Shown here piece after piece: positions 25,403 to 34,396 of a DNA stretch of 64,000 bases. The translations under genes and the position numbers were made by a program. Position 1 is the first letter of the stretch. Each line of letters begins with the position of its first letter. The notes below the pieces were generated by a model. The model was not told where the DNA came from. It made no database searches and saw only the letters and a list, made by a program, of their open reading frames with translations. Source of the DNA: Acidimicrobiales bacterium (GTDB taxonomy: Bacteria; Actinomycetota; Acidimicrobiia; Acidimicrobiales; Acidimicrobilacustridaceae); NCBI GenBank assembly GCA_025455885.1, contig JALOLR010000013.1, forward strand, positions 1-64,000. The letters run 5' to 3'.

Positions 25403-25450
25403 CCCGCCAACCCGTTCGCGGCCCGGCCACCCCGCCGGTACCCTCGCACC

Positions 25451-25822
25451 ATGCCCGTGAGCACGCCCATCGCCTTCACCGACGACCAGCTCGAGGCCGT
25501 CACCTACAACGCCGACGGCCTCGTGCCCGCCATCATCCAGGAGGAGGGCACCGGGCAGGTGCTGATGATGGCGTGGATGAACGCCGAGTCGCTGCGCAAG
25601 ACCCTCGAGACCGGTCGCACCTGGTTCTGGAGCCGGTCGCGCCAGGAGTACTGGTGCAAGGGCGAGACCTCCGGCGACCGCCAGTTCGTCCGATCCGGCT
25701 CCTACGACTGCGACGGCGACACCTTGTTGTTCGTCGTCGAGCAGGAGGGCAAGGGCGCCTGCCACACCGGCCACTACTCCTGCTTCTTCTCGCCGTTCGG
25801 GCCCGCCGCCGACGCCTCGTGA
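25451..25822 (+). CDS. hisI: Phosphoribosyl-AMP cyclohydrolase
   Basis: HisI opens the purine ring of phosphoribosyl-AMP. The 123-residue protein contains the conserved [30 protein letters not shown] with a zinc Cys, and the metal-binding DCDGDTLLF and [10 protein letters not shown] motifs. It is monofunctional, with no HisE domain. TACCCT (25439-25444) ends 6 nt before the ATG. hisG and hisE are not in this window. Confidence 0.95.
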   Translation: MPVSTPIAFTDDQLEAVTYNADGLVPAIIQEEGTGQVLMMAWMNAESLRKTLETGRTWFWSRSRQEYWCKGETSGDRQFVRSGSYDCDGDTLLFVVEQEGKGACHTGHYSCFFSPFGPAADAS

Positions 25823-25826
25823 ACCG

Positions 25827-27383
25827 GTGATCCGTCCCACCCGGGAGGAGTTCCACGCCTGGGCGGCCGAGTTCACGGTCGTCCCGGTCTGGCGCGAGCT
25901 GCTCGCCGACCTCATCACCCCCGTCGCGGCCTTCGCCCGGCTGTGCGGGGACGACGAGCCCGGCTTCCTCCTCGAGTCCGTCGAGCACGGCGAGCGGTGG
26001 AGCCGATGGTCGTTCGTGGGCCGCAACCCGCTGGCCACCATCGTGTCGAGGGACGGCGCACTGGTCGTCGAGGGCGACCTGCCCGACGACCTCCCTCTCG
26101 ACGACGGCGTGCTCGGCGCGATCGAGTGGCTGCTCGGTCGGTACCGGTCACCGGTCGTCGAGGCGCTCCCGCCCCTGCACGGCGGGCTCATGGGCTACCT
26201 CGGCTACGACGTCGTCCGGGAGGTCGAGCACCTCCCCGACGTGCCGAGCGACGTCACCGGGTACCCCGACGCCGTCCTGTCGGTCATCGGTCAGCTCGCC
26301 GCCTTCGACCACTTCCGCCAGCGCGTCACGCTCATCGAGAACGTGCTCGTACCGGCCGACGCCGATGCCGCCACGCTCGATCGGCTCTACGACGACGCCC
26401 TGGTCCGCCTCGACCGGTTGGCGGCCGACGGCGCCCGCCCGCTGTCCGAACCGATGGTCGATCCGCCCGATGCCGAGGCCGCCGCGCCCGACGTGGTCTC
26501 GTCGATGGACACCGACACCTTCCACCGGGCCGTCGAGGTCGCCAAGGAGCACATCCTCGCCGGCGACATCTTCCAGGTGGTGCTGTCCCAGCGCTACTCC
26601 TTCGACCTCGGTGCCGACCCGTTCGACGTCTACCGGGTGCTGCGCCAGGTGAACCCGAGCCCCTACATGTACTTCGTGCGCACCCCGACGGTGAGCCTCG
26701 TCGGGTCGTCGCCCGAGCCGATGGTGAAGCTCGTGGACGGACGGGTGATCTCCCGGCCCATCGCCGGCACGCGGCGCCGTGGCCGGACCGAGGCCGACGA
26801 CAAGCGCCTCGGCGCGGAGCTGCGGGAGCACCCCAAGGAGGTCGCCGAGCACGTGATGCTGGTGGACCTCGCTCGCAACGACGTCGGCCGGGTGGTGCGC
26901 TTCGGCACCGAGCAGGTCGACGAGATGATGGTGCTGGAGCGCTACAGCCACGTGATGCACCTCACCTCGCAGGTGTCCGGCGAGCTCGCCGCGGGGCGCA
27001 CGCCCATCGACGTGCTGCGAGCCACGCTCCCCGCGGGCACGGTGTCGGGCGCCCCCAAGGTGCGGGCCATGCAGATCATCGACGACCTCGAGCCGGTGAA
27101 GCGGGGTCCGTACGCAGGCGTGGTCGGCTACATCGACTTCTCGGGCACGATCGACACCGCACTGGCGATCCGCACCCTGATGGTCGGCCCGGACGGTCGC
27201 GCCCACGTGCAGGCCGGGGCCGGCATCGTGGCCGACAGCGTGCCCGAGCACGAGGACCTCGAGTGCCGGAACAAGGCCGGCGCGCTGCTGGCCGCCATCC
27301 CCGGCGCCCGGTCCCTCACCGCCGCCCGCCGGGCGGCTGCAGGTGGCGACGGCGAGGGCGGCGCGGGGCGGCCGGTCCTCTAG
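25827..27383 (+). CDS. trpE: Anthranilate synthase component I
   Basis: TrpE makes anthranilate from chorismate, using ammonia supplied by TrpG. The 518-residue protein has the LLES feedback-inhibition element near residue 50, [70 protein letters not shown] and the terminal [15 protein letters not shown] blocks. The amidotransferase TrpG and phosphoribosyltransferase TrpD are not nearby. No leader peptide or attenuator was found between hisI and trpE, which are only 4 bp apart. Confidence 0.95.
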   Translation: MIRPTREEFHAWAAEFTVVPVWRELLADLITPVAAFARLCGDDEPGFLLESVEHGERWSRWSFVGRNPLATIVSRDGALVVEGDLPDDLPLDDGVLGAIEWLLGRYRSPVVEALPPLHGGLMGYLGYDVVREVEHLPDVPSDVTGYPDAVLSVIGQLAAFDHFRQRVTLIENVLVPADADAATLDRLYDDALVRLDRLAADGARPLSEPMVDPPDAEAAAPDVVSSMDTDTFHRAVEVAKEHILAGDIFQVVLSQRYSFDLGADPFDVYRVLRQVNPSPYMYFVRTPTVSLVGSSPEPMVKLVDGRVISRPIAGTRRRGRTEADDKRLGAELREHPKEVAEHVMLVDLARNDVGRVVRFGTEQVDEMMVLERYSHVMHLTSQVSGELAAGRTPIDVLRATLPAGTVSGAPKVRAMQIIDDLEPVKRGPYAGVVGYIDFSGTIDTALAIRTLMVGPDGRAHVQAGAGIVADSVPEHEDLECRNKAGALLAAIPGARSLTAARRAAAGGDGEGGAGRPVL

Positions 27384-27431
27384 GCCCGGGCGGGGGGTTG
27401 GTTCGGTGGCGCGCGCTGCGACACTGTCGGG

Positions 27432-28394
27432 ATGCATCCCGCCGACCCGCCCGCCGTCGCCGCGGGCTTCGACGCCCTCGTCGGTGCAGGGGCCACGGCC
27501 GTCACCGAACGAGACCTCGTCCCCGTGGTGGGCCCCGACAGCGGCCGGTACCTCCAGGGCCAGTTGAGCCAGGAGGTCGTGGCCCTCGGCGACGGTGCCT
27601 CGGCGTGGTCGCTGCTGCTCCACCCCACCGGCAAGGTCCAGTCGTGGCTCCGCGTCCACCGGGTGGCCGACGACGCCTACGCGCTCGACGTGGATGCCGG
27701 GTACGGCGACGCGGTCGTCGCCCGCCTGTGCCGCTTCCTCCTGCGCACCGAGGCCGAGGTCGGCGAGGCGGAACGTCGTGTCGTGCTCTCCCGCCGCCAC
27801 GGCGCCGGGCACGTCGAGCTCGGTCGCGACCCGGCCGGGGTCGCCGCCGGTGCGCTCGCCGGGGTGGTGGTCGGCCCTGGGGTCGCCGGCATCGACCGCA
27901 TCCTCCCGGCGGGGACGACCATCGACCTCGCCGAGTCGGCCGCCGAGGCCGACGGCGACGTCGTGCCCCGTGCCGCCCTCGAGCGGTACCGCATCGTCCA
28001 CGGCCTCCCGGCCATGGGCGCCGAGCTGACCGACGACACCATCCCCGCCGAGGCGGGCGGGTGGCTCGTCGAGACGTCGGTCAGCTTCACCAAGGGGTGC
28101 TACACGGGCCAGGAGCTCGTGGCCCGCATCGACAGCAGGGGCAACACGGTGCCCCGTCCGGTTCGCGTCCTGCGCTTCGACGACGCGCCGGGCGGTGAGC
28201 CGATCCCGGGGTCGACGGTACGCCTCGACGACAAGGAGGTGGGCGTGGTCACCAGCGTCGCCCCCTCGCTCGGTCCGGGGCATCCTGCGGTGGCCCTGGC
28301 CACCGTCGCCCGGGCCGTCGCGGTGGGCACCACCGTGTCGGTCGGGCCGGAGGCGACGCCCGCCGTCGTCGCCGACCCGGCGAGCGACGGCTGA
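27432..28394 (+). CDS. ygfZ: Folate-binding protein YgfZ/IBA57-like
   Basis: This tetrahydrofolate-binding protein helps in iron-sulfur cluster assembly or repair. The 320-residue product has the diagnostic signature KGCYTGQELVARID near residue 218, preceded by VETSVSFT. The fold is that of glycine-cleavage T-protein, but the strongly conserved Cys motif marks YgfZ. GACACT ends 6 nt before the ATG. It lies between trpE and other trp genes without an obvious functional link. Confidence 0.9.
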   Translation: MHPADPPAVAAGFDALVGAGATAVTERDLVPVVGPDSGRYLQGQLSQEVVALGDGASAWSLLLHPTGKVQSWLRVHRVADDAYALDVDAGYGDAVVARLCRFLLRTEAEVGEAERRVVLSRRHGAGHVELGRDPAGVAAGALAGVVVGPGVAGIDRILPAGTTIDLAESAAEADGDVVPRAALERYRIVHGLPAMGAELTDDTIPAEAGGWLVETSVSFTKGCYTGQELVARIDSRGNTVPRPVRVLRFDDAPGGEPIPGSTVRLDDKEVGVVTSVAPSLGPGHPAVALATVARAVAVGTTVSVGPEATPAVVADPASDG

Positions 28395-28413
28395 CCCCCC
28401 GTAAGGTCGGGCG

Positions 28414-28959
28414 ATGGCCGGCGATCCCACGCACTACGACGTGCTCGACGTCGCCCCGGGGGCGACGCCCGCCGAGATCCGCGCCGCCTACCTCGCCCTC
28501 GCCCGGGCCCACCACCCCGACTTCCACACGACGTCCTCAGCCGCCACCCGCGCCGCCAACGAGCGGGAGATGCAGCTGGTCAACGAGGCATGGGCGGTGC
28601 TCGGCGACGAGCGTCGGCGCCGGGAGTACGACGACGAGCTGCGACGCCGCCGCCGTGACGAGCGGCGGCCCGGCGCGGCGAGCTACGACTTCACGCCCAT
28701 CGACGACGACGACACCGACTACGCCGCGCTCCTCGACGACGAGCCGGTCGGCGACGGCGCCACCGTGTCCCGGGGGCTCCAGATGCTCCCGGCCGTCGGC
28801 GTCCTCGGAGGGTTGGGCGTCCTCGTGCTCGGGATGTTGCTGCGCACCACCTTCTTCCTCGCGTTCGGCGTCGCGGCGGTCGTGATCGGCGTGCTGGCGT
28901 TCGTCGCCACGCCGGTGGTCGCCGTCATGCGCTCCTACCGCAGCGACCCCGAGGGCTGA
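28414..28959 (+). CDS. J-domain protein with two C-terminal membrane helices
   Basis: Residues 7-75 form a J-domain with the HPD motif (HHPDFH) that stimulates Hsp70 ATPase. A charged, acidic linker follows, then two hydrophobic helices near residues 125-170. It has no zinc-finger or substrate-binding domain, so it is not DnaJ itself. It probably recruits DnaK to the membrane. TAAGGT (28402-28407) ends 6 nt before the ATG. Confidence 0.85.
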   Translation: MAGDPTHYDVLDVAPGATPAEIRAAYLALARAHHPDFHTTSSAATRAANEREMQLVNEAWAVLGDERRRREYDDELRRRRRDERRPGAASYDFTPIDDDDTDYAALLDDEPVGDGATVSRGLQMLPAVGVLGGLGVLVLGMLLRTTFFLAFGVAAVVIGVLAFVATPVVAVMRSYRSDPEG

Positions 28960-29009
28960 GCCGGAACGGGCGAACCCCGCTTCGGACGAGAGCGCTAGGG
29001 TCCCCGACC

Positions 29010-29324
29010 ATGGCACAGACCTCGCTGTTCGTGAAGATGGTGGCCCAACCCGGCAAGCGCGACGAGATGGTGGCCGCGCTCGAGACGATGCTCCCGCAGG
29101 TGGCCGACGAGGAGGGGACGCTCGTCTACTCGTTCCACCTCGATGCCGGCGACGAGAACACGGTGTGGGTCTTCGAGCTCTACACCGATGCCGACGCCCT
29201 CGGCGTGCACGGTGGCAGCGACGCCATGGCGACCTGCTTCGGCCTGCTCGGTCCGCTCTTCGCCGAGCCGCCGATGATGGTCATGGCCACGCCCACCGCG
29301 GGAGCGAAGGGCCTTCCCAGCTGA
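29010..29324 (+). CDS. ABM-domain quinol monooxygenase-like protein
   Basis: This 104-residue ferredoxin-like-fold protein of the antibiotic biosynthesis monooxygenase family has the expected FVKMVAQPGKRDEMVAAL start and YSFHLDAGDENTVWVFELYTD centre. Such proteins oxidise quinols or other small aromatics, or degrade haem; which one cannot be told. TAGGGT (28996-29001) ends 8 nt before the ATG. Its TGA overlaps the trpC start as CTGA. Confidence 0.8.
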   Translation: MAQTSLFVKMVAQPGKRDEMVAALETMLPQVADEEGTLVYSFHLDAGDENTVWVFELYTDADALGVHGGSDAMATCFGLLGPLFAEPPMMVMATPTAGAKGLPS

Positions 29325-30112
29325 CGACCTACCTCGACCGCATCCTGGTCGCCCATCGGGCCGCGGCTGCGGCCGACGAGCGGCCCGAGGGGCCGTTGCT
29401 CGACCGGGCCCGCGCCGCGGCACCGGCACGCGGCTTCCGCGCCGCACTCGACGCCGTGGCGGCGTCGGGTGACGTCGCGGTGATCGCGGAGGTGAAGCGA
29501 CGGTCCCCGTCCAAGGGGGACCTGGCCCCTGACCTCGACGCCGCGGCGTTGGCCCGGGAGTACGCGGCCGGGGGAGCGGCCGCGCTGTCGGTGCTGACCG
29601 ACGCCGAGTTCTTCGGGGCCCGCCCGGACGACCTCACCCTGGCCCGCGGGGCCTGCCCTCTCCCGGTGCTGCGCAAGGACTTCACCGTCGACCGCCGCGA
29701 CGTGCTCGACGCCCGCATCATGGGCGCCGACGCGGTGCTGTTGATCGTGGCGGCGCTCGACCAGTCCGAGCTCGTCGACCTGCTCGACCTGGCCCGCCAG
29801 GTCGGGCTCGACGTCCTCGTCGAGATCCACGACGAAGCCGAGCTGGCCCGCGCCGTCGACTGCGGGGCCGACCTGGTGGGGGTCAACCAGCGCGACCTCG
29901 TGACCTTCGCGGTCGACACCGACCGGGCGGTCCGCATGGCCGCGGCGATGCCCGCCGGCGTGGTGCGCGTCGCCGAGAGCGGCATCACCGGTCCCGACGA
30001 TGCGACGGTGCTGGCCGCGGCCGGCTACCACGCCGTGCTCGTGGGCGAGTCCCTCGTCACCTCCGGCGACCCTCGTGCCGGCGTCGCCGGGTTGCGAGCC
30101 GCCCGGCGCTAG
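29321..30112 (+). CDS. trpC: Indole-3-glycerol phosphate synthase, apparent CTG start
   Basis: TrpC closes the indole ring from CdRP. The 263-residue TIM barrel has VIAEVKRRSPSKGDL, AAALSVLTDAEFFG, PVLRKDFTVD, VEIHDEAELARA, VGVNQRDL, VAESGI and VLVGESLV. Homology begins LTTYLDRIL directly after the preceding stop. The only start-like codon there is CTG at 29321, overlapping the ABM stop as CTGA. The next in-frame upstream start is a GTG at 29165, inside the ABM gene. I infer CTG initiation by coupling. Confidence 0.9.
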   Translation: MTTYLDRILVAHRAAAAADERPEGPLLDRARAAAPARGFRAALDAVAASGDVAVIAEVKRRSPSKGDLAPDLDAAALAREYAAGGAAALSVLTDAEFFGARPDDLTLARGACPLPVLRKDFTVDRRDVLDARIMGADAVLLIVAALDQSELVDLLDLARQVGLDVLVEIHDEAELARAVDCGADLVGVNQRDLVTFAVDTDRAVRMAAAMPAGVVRVAESGITGPDDATVLAAAGYHAVLVGESLVTSGDPRAGVAGLRAARR

Positions 30113-30178
30113 CGATCGGACCGGGCCGGCGCGATCGGGCGTCCTACACTCCGGACGCCCGATCAGCGAGGAGTCCCC

Positions 30179-31432
30179 ATGACCCGTTTCGTCCTTCCCG
30201 AGGCGCAGCTCCCGACCGCCTGGTTCAACATCCTCCCCAGGCTGGCCGAGCCGCTCGACCCACCTCTCCACCCGGGTACGCGCGAGCCGGTGACCCCTGA
30301 CGACCTCGCGCCGTTGTTCCCGATGGCCCTCATCGAGCAGGAGATGTCGCCCGCCCCGTGGATCGACGTCCCCGGCGAGGTGCTCGACATCCTGAAGCTC
30401 TGGCGCCCCACCCCGCTCGTGCGGGCCACCCGCCTCGAAGCGGCGCTCGGCACGCCGGCGCGCATCTACTTCAAGGACGAATCGGTCTCGCCGGCCGGTT
30501 CGCACAAGCCCAACACCGCCGTGCCCCAGGCCTTCTACAACAAGCAGGAGGGCGTCACCCGTCTCACCACGGAGACCGGCGCCGGTCAGTGGGGAACGGC
30601 CCTGTCGTTCGCCACCGCGCAGTTCGACATGGAGTGCATGGTGTACATGGTGCGGGCGTCGTACGACCAGAAGCCGTACCGCAAGATCATGATGGAGATC
30701 TGGGGTGGGGAGGTCGTGCCCTCGCCGATCGACGACCCCACCAGCCCGGGGTCGCTCGGCGCGGCCATCTCCGACGCGGTGCGCGACTGCGTGGGCCGGG
30801 ACGACTCCCACTACGCCCTCGGCTCGGTGCTCAACCACGTCTTGCTGCATCAGACCGTCATCGGCCTCGAGGCCAAGGAGCAGCTCCAGCTGGCCGGTGA
30901 GGACCTCCCCGACGTCGTGATCGCCCCGTGCGGCGGCGGCTCCAACCTCGGAGGTCTGGCGTTCCCGTTCGTCCCCGACGAGGGCGTGCGCATCGTGGCC
31001 GTCGAGCCCGAGTCGTGCCCGACCCTCACCGCCGGGCGCTTCGAGTACGACTTCGGTGATGTCGCCGGCATGACCCCGCTCATGCCGATGTACACCCTCG
31101 GCCACGACTTCATGCCCCCGTCCATCCACGCCGGGGGACTGCGCTACCACGGCGACTCCCCGATCGTCTCGAAGCTCGTGAAGGACGGCCGCATCGAGGC
31201 CGTGGCGCTGCCCCAGAGCAAGGTCTTCGACGCCGCCATCCAGTTCGCCAACACCGAGGGCAAGGTGGCCGCCCCCGAGGCGGCCCACGGCATCCGGATC
31301 GCCATCGACGAGGCGCTCGCCGCCAAGGAGACGGGCGAGGAGAAGGTGATCCTCTTCAACTACTGCGGTCACGGCCACCTCGACCTCGCCGCCTACGACG
31401 ACTACCTGCACGGTCGTCTCGTCGACGGCTGA
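30179..31432 (+). CDS. TrpB-like tryptophan synthase beta chain (TrpB2 type)
   Basis: The 417-residue PLP enzyme has the TrpB2-type N-terminus ([24 protein letters not shown]). The Schiff-base Lys is in [11 protein letters not shown], followed by [15 protein letters not shown] and the phosphate loop [10 protein letters not shown]. TrpB2 proteins condense indole and serine, often without a TrpA partner. A conventional trpB lies beside trpA at 40504, so this locus has both forms. The ATG is preceded by GAGGAG about 6 nt upstream, one of the few clear ribosome-binding sites here. Confidence 0.92.
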   Translation: MTRFVLPEAQLPTAWFNILPRLAEPLDPPLHPGTREPVTPDDLAPLFPMALIEQEMSPAPWIDVPGEVLDILKLWRPTPLVRATRLEAALGTPARIYFKDESVSPAGSHKPNTAVPQAFYNKQEGVTRLTTETGAGQWGTALSFATAQFDMECMVYMVRASYDQKPYRKIMMEIWGGEVVPSPIDDPTSPGSLGAAISDAVRDCVGRDDSHYALGSVLNHVLLHQTVIGLEAKEQLQLAGEDLPDVVIAPCGGGSNLGGLAFPFVPDEGVRIVAVEPESCPTLTAGRFEYDFGDVAGMTPLMPMYTLGHDFMPPSIHAGGLRYHGDSPIVSKLVKDGRIEAVALPQSKVFDAAIQFANTEGKVAAPEAAHGIRIAIDEALAAKETGEEKVILFNYCGHGHLDLAAYDDYLHGRLVDG

Positions 31433-31481
31433 CGGATCCATCCGGAGCGCCGCCGGGCCCCGGCGATACCGTGGCACTCCG

Positions 31482-32201
31482 ATGTTCGTCAAGATCTGCG
31501 GGACCACCAACCTCGCCGATGCGCTGATGTCCGTGGCCATGGGCGCCGACGCGATCGGGTTCGTCATGGCCCCGTCACCGCGGCGGATCGAGGCCGACGA
31601 GGTCGGCCGCATCCTCCGCGAGGTCCCCGACGACGTCCTCACGGTGGGCGTGTTCCGTGACGAGTCCGCCCAGTACATCGTCGACGTGGTCACCGAGACG
31701 GGCCTGCGGGGCGTCCAGCTGCACGGGCGGGAGTCCCACGGTGAGGCCAGCTGGATCCGGGCGCGGGTGCCGTTCGTGGTGCAGGCCTTCGGAGCGGGTG
31801 ATCCCCGTCTCGACCGCGTCGACGACTACGACGTCGACGCGGTGCTGCTCGACTCGTCCACGCCGGGGTCGGGGCGGACCTTCGACTGGTCCCTCGTGGG
31901 CGACCTCCCCCGCCGCCGGCGCGTCCTGCTCGCCGGGGGCCTCCGGCCCGACAACGTCGCGGCAGCCGTCGCCGCCGTCCGGCCCTGGGGGGTCGACGTG
32001 GCGTCCGGCGTCGAGTCCTCGCCCGGGCGCAAGGACGTGAGGTCGGTGCGGCGCTTCATCGCCGAGGCGAACCGGGCGGCCGACCTGCCGACGGCGACGG
32101 CGCCGTTCGACGACGCTGCCGACGAGACCGGCGATCCGCGGGACGAGGGCGAGCCCACGCACGACACCGACACCCTGCAGCTCTTCGACGAGCGTCGTTG
32201 A
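31482..32201 (+). CDS. trpF: Phosphoribosylanthranilate isomerase
   Basis: TrpF catalyses the Amadori rearrangement before TrpC. The 239-residue TIM barrel begins MFVKICGTTNLADAL with the catalytic Cys, then VGVFRDES, VQLHGRES, LLDSSTPGSGRTFDW with the catalytic Asp, LLAGGLRPDNV and DVASGVESSPGRKD. About 30 C-terminal acidic residues extend past the usual end. TACCGT lies about 9 nt before the ATG. It is the last trp gene before the glycosylation cluster. Confidence 0.94.
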   Translation: MFVKICGTTNLADALMSVAMGADAIGFVMAPSPRRIEADEVGRILREVPDDVLTVGVFRDESAQYIVDVVTETGLRGVQLHGRESHGEASWIRARVPFVVQAFGAGDPRLDRVDDYDVDAVLLDSSTPGSGRTFDWSLVGDLPRRRRVLLAGGLRPDNVAAAVAAVRPWGVDVASGVESSPGRKDVRSVRRFIAEANRAADLPTATAPFDDAADETGDPRDEGEPTHDTDTLQLFDERR

Positions 32202-32241
32202 GCGCACGCTGCAGTCGGCAGCGTTCCTCCTCGGCACCGCA

Positions 32242-32321
32242 GAGGTCACACGTTCGAGACCTCAGTCGGCGTCTCCTCGTGACCGGCCTCGACCCGTCGG
32301 TGGGAGACCTCGCCCGAGGTC
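32242..32321. terminator. Two inverted repeats between convergent trpF and hydroxylase gene
   Basis: GAGGTC/GACCTC (32242-32247 with 32258-32263) and GACCTCG/CGAGGTC (32306-32312 with 32315-32321) form hairpins in the 124-bp space between two convergent genes. They share the same arm sequence and could also pair with each other. Neither has a T-run, so function as a bidirectional terminator is only inferred. Confidence 0.35.
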
Positions 32322-32325
32322 GACC

Positions 32326-34368
32326 TCAGGACTGGTCCCGGCACACCCCTTCCAGGGTGCGAAGCCAATCGGTCGGGCGGTAGTGCAGGAACAACGACGC
32401 GTAGTAGCGGCCGCGCAGAGGATGGGGCCGGCCGTGGGGGAGCTTCGCTCCCTCGTACAGCAGCATCTGGCCCGGTTCGAGGTACACGTCGTGGCATTGG
32501 CCCTCACGGTCCTCCACCACGAGCGGCCAAGGTTCGTCCACATCGGCGCCGACGTGGACGATGGAACTGATCACGTGGGTCTCGTAGCGGTCGTTGTGGC
32601 GGATCAGCGTCTGACCCTCTCGGTAGACCCTGAGTCCGTAGTGCGCGGTGGGCTCCAGCGGCGCCTGGTACCACTGCTCGTGCATCGACTTCAGCTCCTC
32701 GATCACCCAGGCGCCGAGCTCGCCGACGTCGATGAACGAAGGCATCCCGTCGGGCAGGAAGTGGTCGTCGGTGGTCTCGTCGGGGGCTGATGCCGCCCGG
32801 GCGGCGAGGACCTCGGCGAGCCGCTCTTGGACATCGGCAGGGGTGGTCACCACCCGGAACCCGTCGGCGGTCAGTGCCGGGAGGAGTTGGTGCTGGAGAT
32901 CGGTGCGTCGATCGGCGTCCCCGGTGAAGACCTCGGCGGGGGACTTGGTTCGCCTGGCCCAGAACACGATCGTGAACCGTCGGTCCTCGAAGCGGTCACC
33001 GGGGACGTGAACGGGGCGGACCTCGTGGGGCACATGGCTGTCGAAGACCACGAGGGTGTTGTCCTTCGGGGCCACCTCGGTGAAGGTGTCCGCAGCCTCG
33101 ATGACCCCGCCCACGTCGACGGTGTCGAAGAGTCGGAGCTCGCCACCCGAGAAGGCTTGTGGCTCACGGTTGAAGTAGTAGACCGCGCTGATGACGCGAG
33201 CCGCGACATCCGGACCGGCGGCGTCGACGTGCAGTCCGAAGTGGTCGCCGTCACCGTGCACGGTGAGCTGGCGCTCGATCGAGCCGAGTCTGAACCACTC
33301 GATGCCGAGCTCTCGACGGATGTGGGGGAGCAGGCCGACGAGTCGACCCTCGAACAGATCCCAGACCTTGTCGACATCGAAGTCCGTCTGTGATCGGCGC
33401 AGGTGGATGTGGTCGTCGAGCGGTTCGTCGGTGAGGACCTTGCTGGGGCTGAGATCGGCCTCCCGTGACAGCGCATGGTCGAGAAGACGACGGTGTTCCT
33501 CGGGAGTCAGGAGGTCGTCGAAGCGCAGGTGGCGGGCCCGGGTGACCTTCGCTTCGAACGCGGCCACCGCGGGCCGGGTCTCGGTGTCGTCGGGCGGCGC
33601 CTGGAGCTCGACCATCGGCTGTTGCTCGGCTCGGAGGAGCATGTCCGCAGCCAGGCCGTCCGCATCGGATGCCGCGCCGCGGAGCAGGACCAGGTGCGGT
33701 GCGAGCCGGCCGAGCAGGGACCTGGCCGCTGGAGCTCGTTGCTGGTTCGGCACCACGTGCTCGAGCAGAGCGAGCGCGGCACGGGCACCGGTGACCTCGA
33801 CCAGGTCCGGGTCGGGCTCGACCGCGACCACGAGCATCAGGGGTGCGGGTCGCGGTGAACCCGGCTCGTCGCGTTCCCTCGGGTCCGGGTCGGCGCAACC
33901 GCCCCCCACGAGGATCGGGAGGACGTGACCGGATCGGTCGAGGACCGCGAGACCGATCGAGAGCAGGGTTGCACCCGCTCTGACGAGCGCGTCGATCAGA
34001 GCCGGCGACTCGTCTGATCCGACGACAATGATGCCGCGACCGTGCCACGCGACGGCGCTGGCCCTCGCGACCACCAAGTCGGGACGCCGACGGTGCAGGC
34101 CGTCGAGGAGATCGGTGAGGAGCGCTCGGATGACGACGTCCCCGGCGACGTTGTGTCGCAACCCGCCATGCCCTCGCTCGAGCCCGTAGTGGTCGGGAGC
34201 ACGGCCGGTGACCTCGTAGCGCACTGCCGGTGCACCCGAGAGCACAGGCAGGGGCCCGTTCAGTCGGTCCGTGAGGGGTGCTCGCAGCTCCTCGGGCAGC
34301 ACGATCGAGGCCACGAAGCCATCGACCTCCACCAGCAGTTCGCGCCCTGGTGTCGCGTGTGTGTCCAT
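32326..34368 (-). CDS. Degenerate HprK-like domain fused to two 2-oxoglutarate/Fe(II) (prolyl hydroxylase-type) domains
   Basis: This 680-residue protein has three parts. Residues ~10-230 follow the HprK/PEPCK-like pattern (ARASAVAWHGRGIIVVG..., then ALVRAGATLLSIGLAVLD), but the P-loop lysine is gone (GSDESPALI), so it is probably a non-catalytic scaffold. Residues ~280-475 are a prolyl-4-hydroxylase-type dioxygenase with Fe ligands His380, Asp382 and His448 and a 2-oxoglutarate Arg in RRFTIVFW. Residues ~540-670 look like a second such domain with HND (His591, Asp593), LPHG (His645) and Arg654. The adjacent upstream gene encodes a Pro-repeat protein, its likely substrate. I chose ATG 34368; the frame extends to 34422 but overlaps that gene. 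Which domain hydroxylates proline is inference. Confidence 0.75.
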   Translation of the reverse strand: MDTHATPGRELLVEVDGFVASIVLPEELRAPLTDRLNGPLPVLSGAPAVRYEVTGRAPDHYGLERGHGGLRHNVAGDVVIRALLTDLLDGLHRRRPDLVVARASAVAWHGRGIIVVGSDESPALIDALVRAGATLLSIGLAVLDRSGHVLPILVGGGCADPDPRERDEPGSPRPAPLMLVVAVEPDPDLVEVTGARAALALLEHVVPNQQRAPAARSLLGRLAPHLVLLRGAASDADGLAADMLLRAEQQPMVELQAPPDDTETRPAVAAFEAKVTRARHLRFDDLLTPEEHRRLLDHALSREADLSPSKVLTDEPLDDHIHLRRSQTDFDVDKVWDLFEGRLVGLLPHIRRELGIEWFRLGSIERQLTVHGDGDHFGLHVDAAGPDVAARVISAVYYFNREPQAFSGGELRLFDTVDVGGVIEAADTFTEVAPKDNTLVVFDSHVPHEVRPVHVPGDRFEDRRFTIVFWARRTKSPAEVFTGDADRRTDLQHQLLPALTADGFRVVTTPADVQERLAEVLAARAASAPDETTDDHFLPDGMPSFIDVGELGAWVIEELKSMHEQWYQAPLEPTAHYGLRVYREGQTLIRHNDRYETHVISSIVHVGADVDEPWPLVVEDREGQCHDVYLEPGQMLLYEGAKLPHGRPHPLRGRYYASLFLHYRPTDWLRTLEGVCRDQS

Positions 34369-34396
34369 CGACGTGGCCGTCAGGCCATCGGAAGGT

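Noticed and set aside
25823-25830. Attenuator or T-box before trpE
   Set aside because: hisI and trpE are only 4 bp apart, leaving no room for a leader. No Trp-rich leader peptide was found upstream of trpB2 or trpB either.
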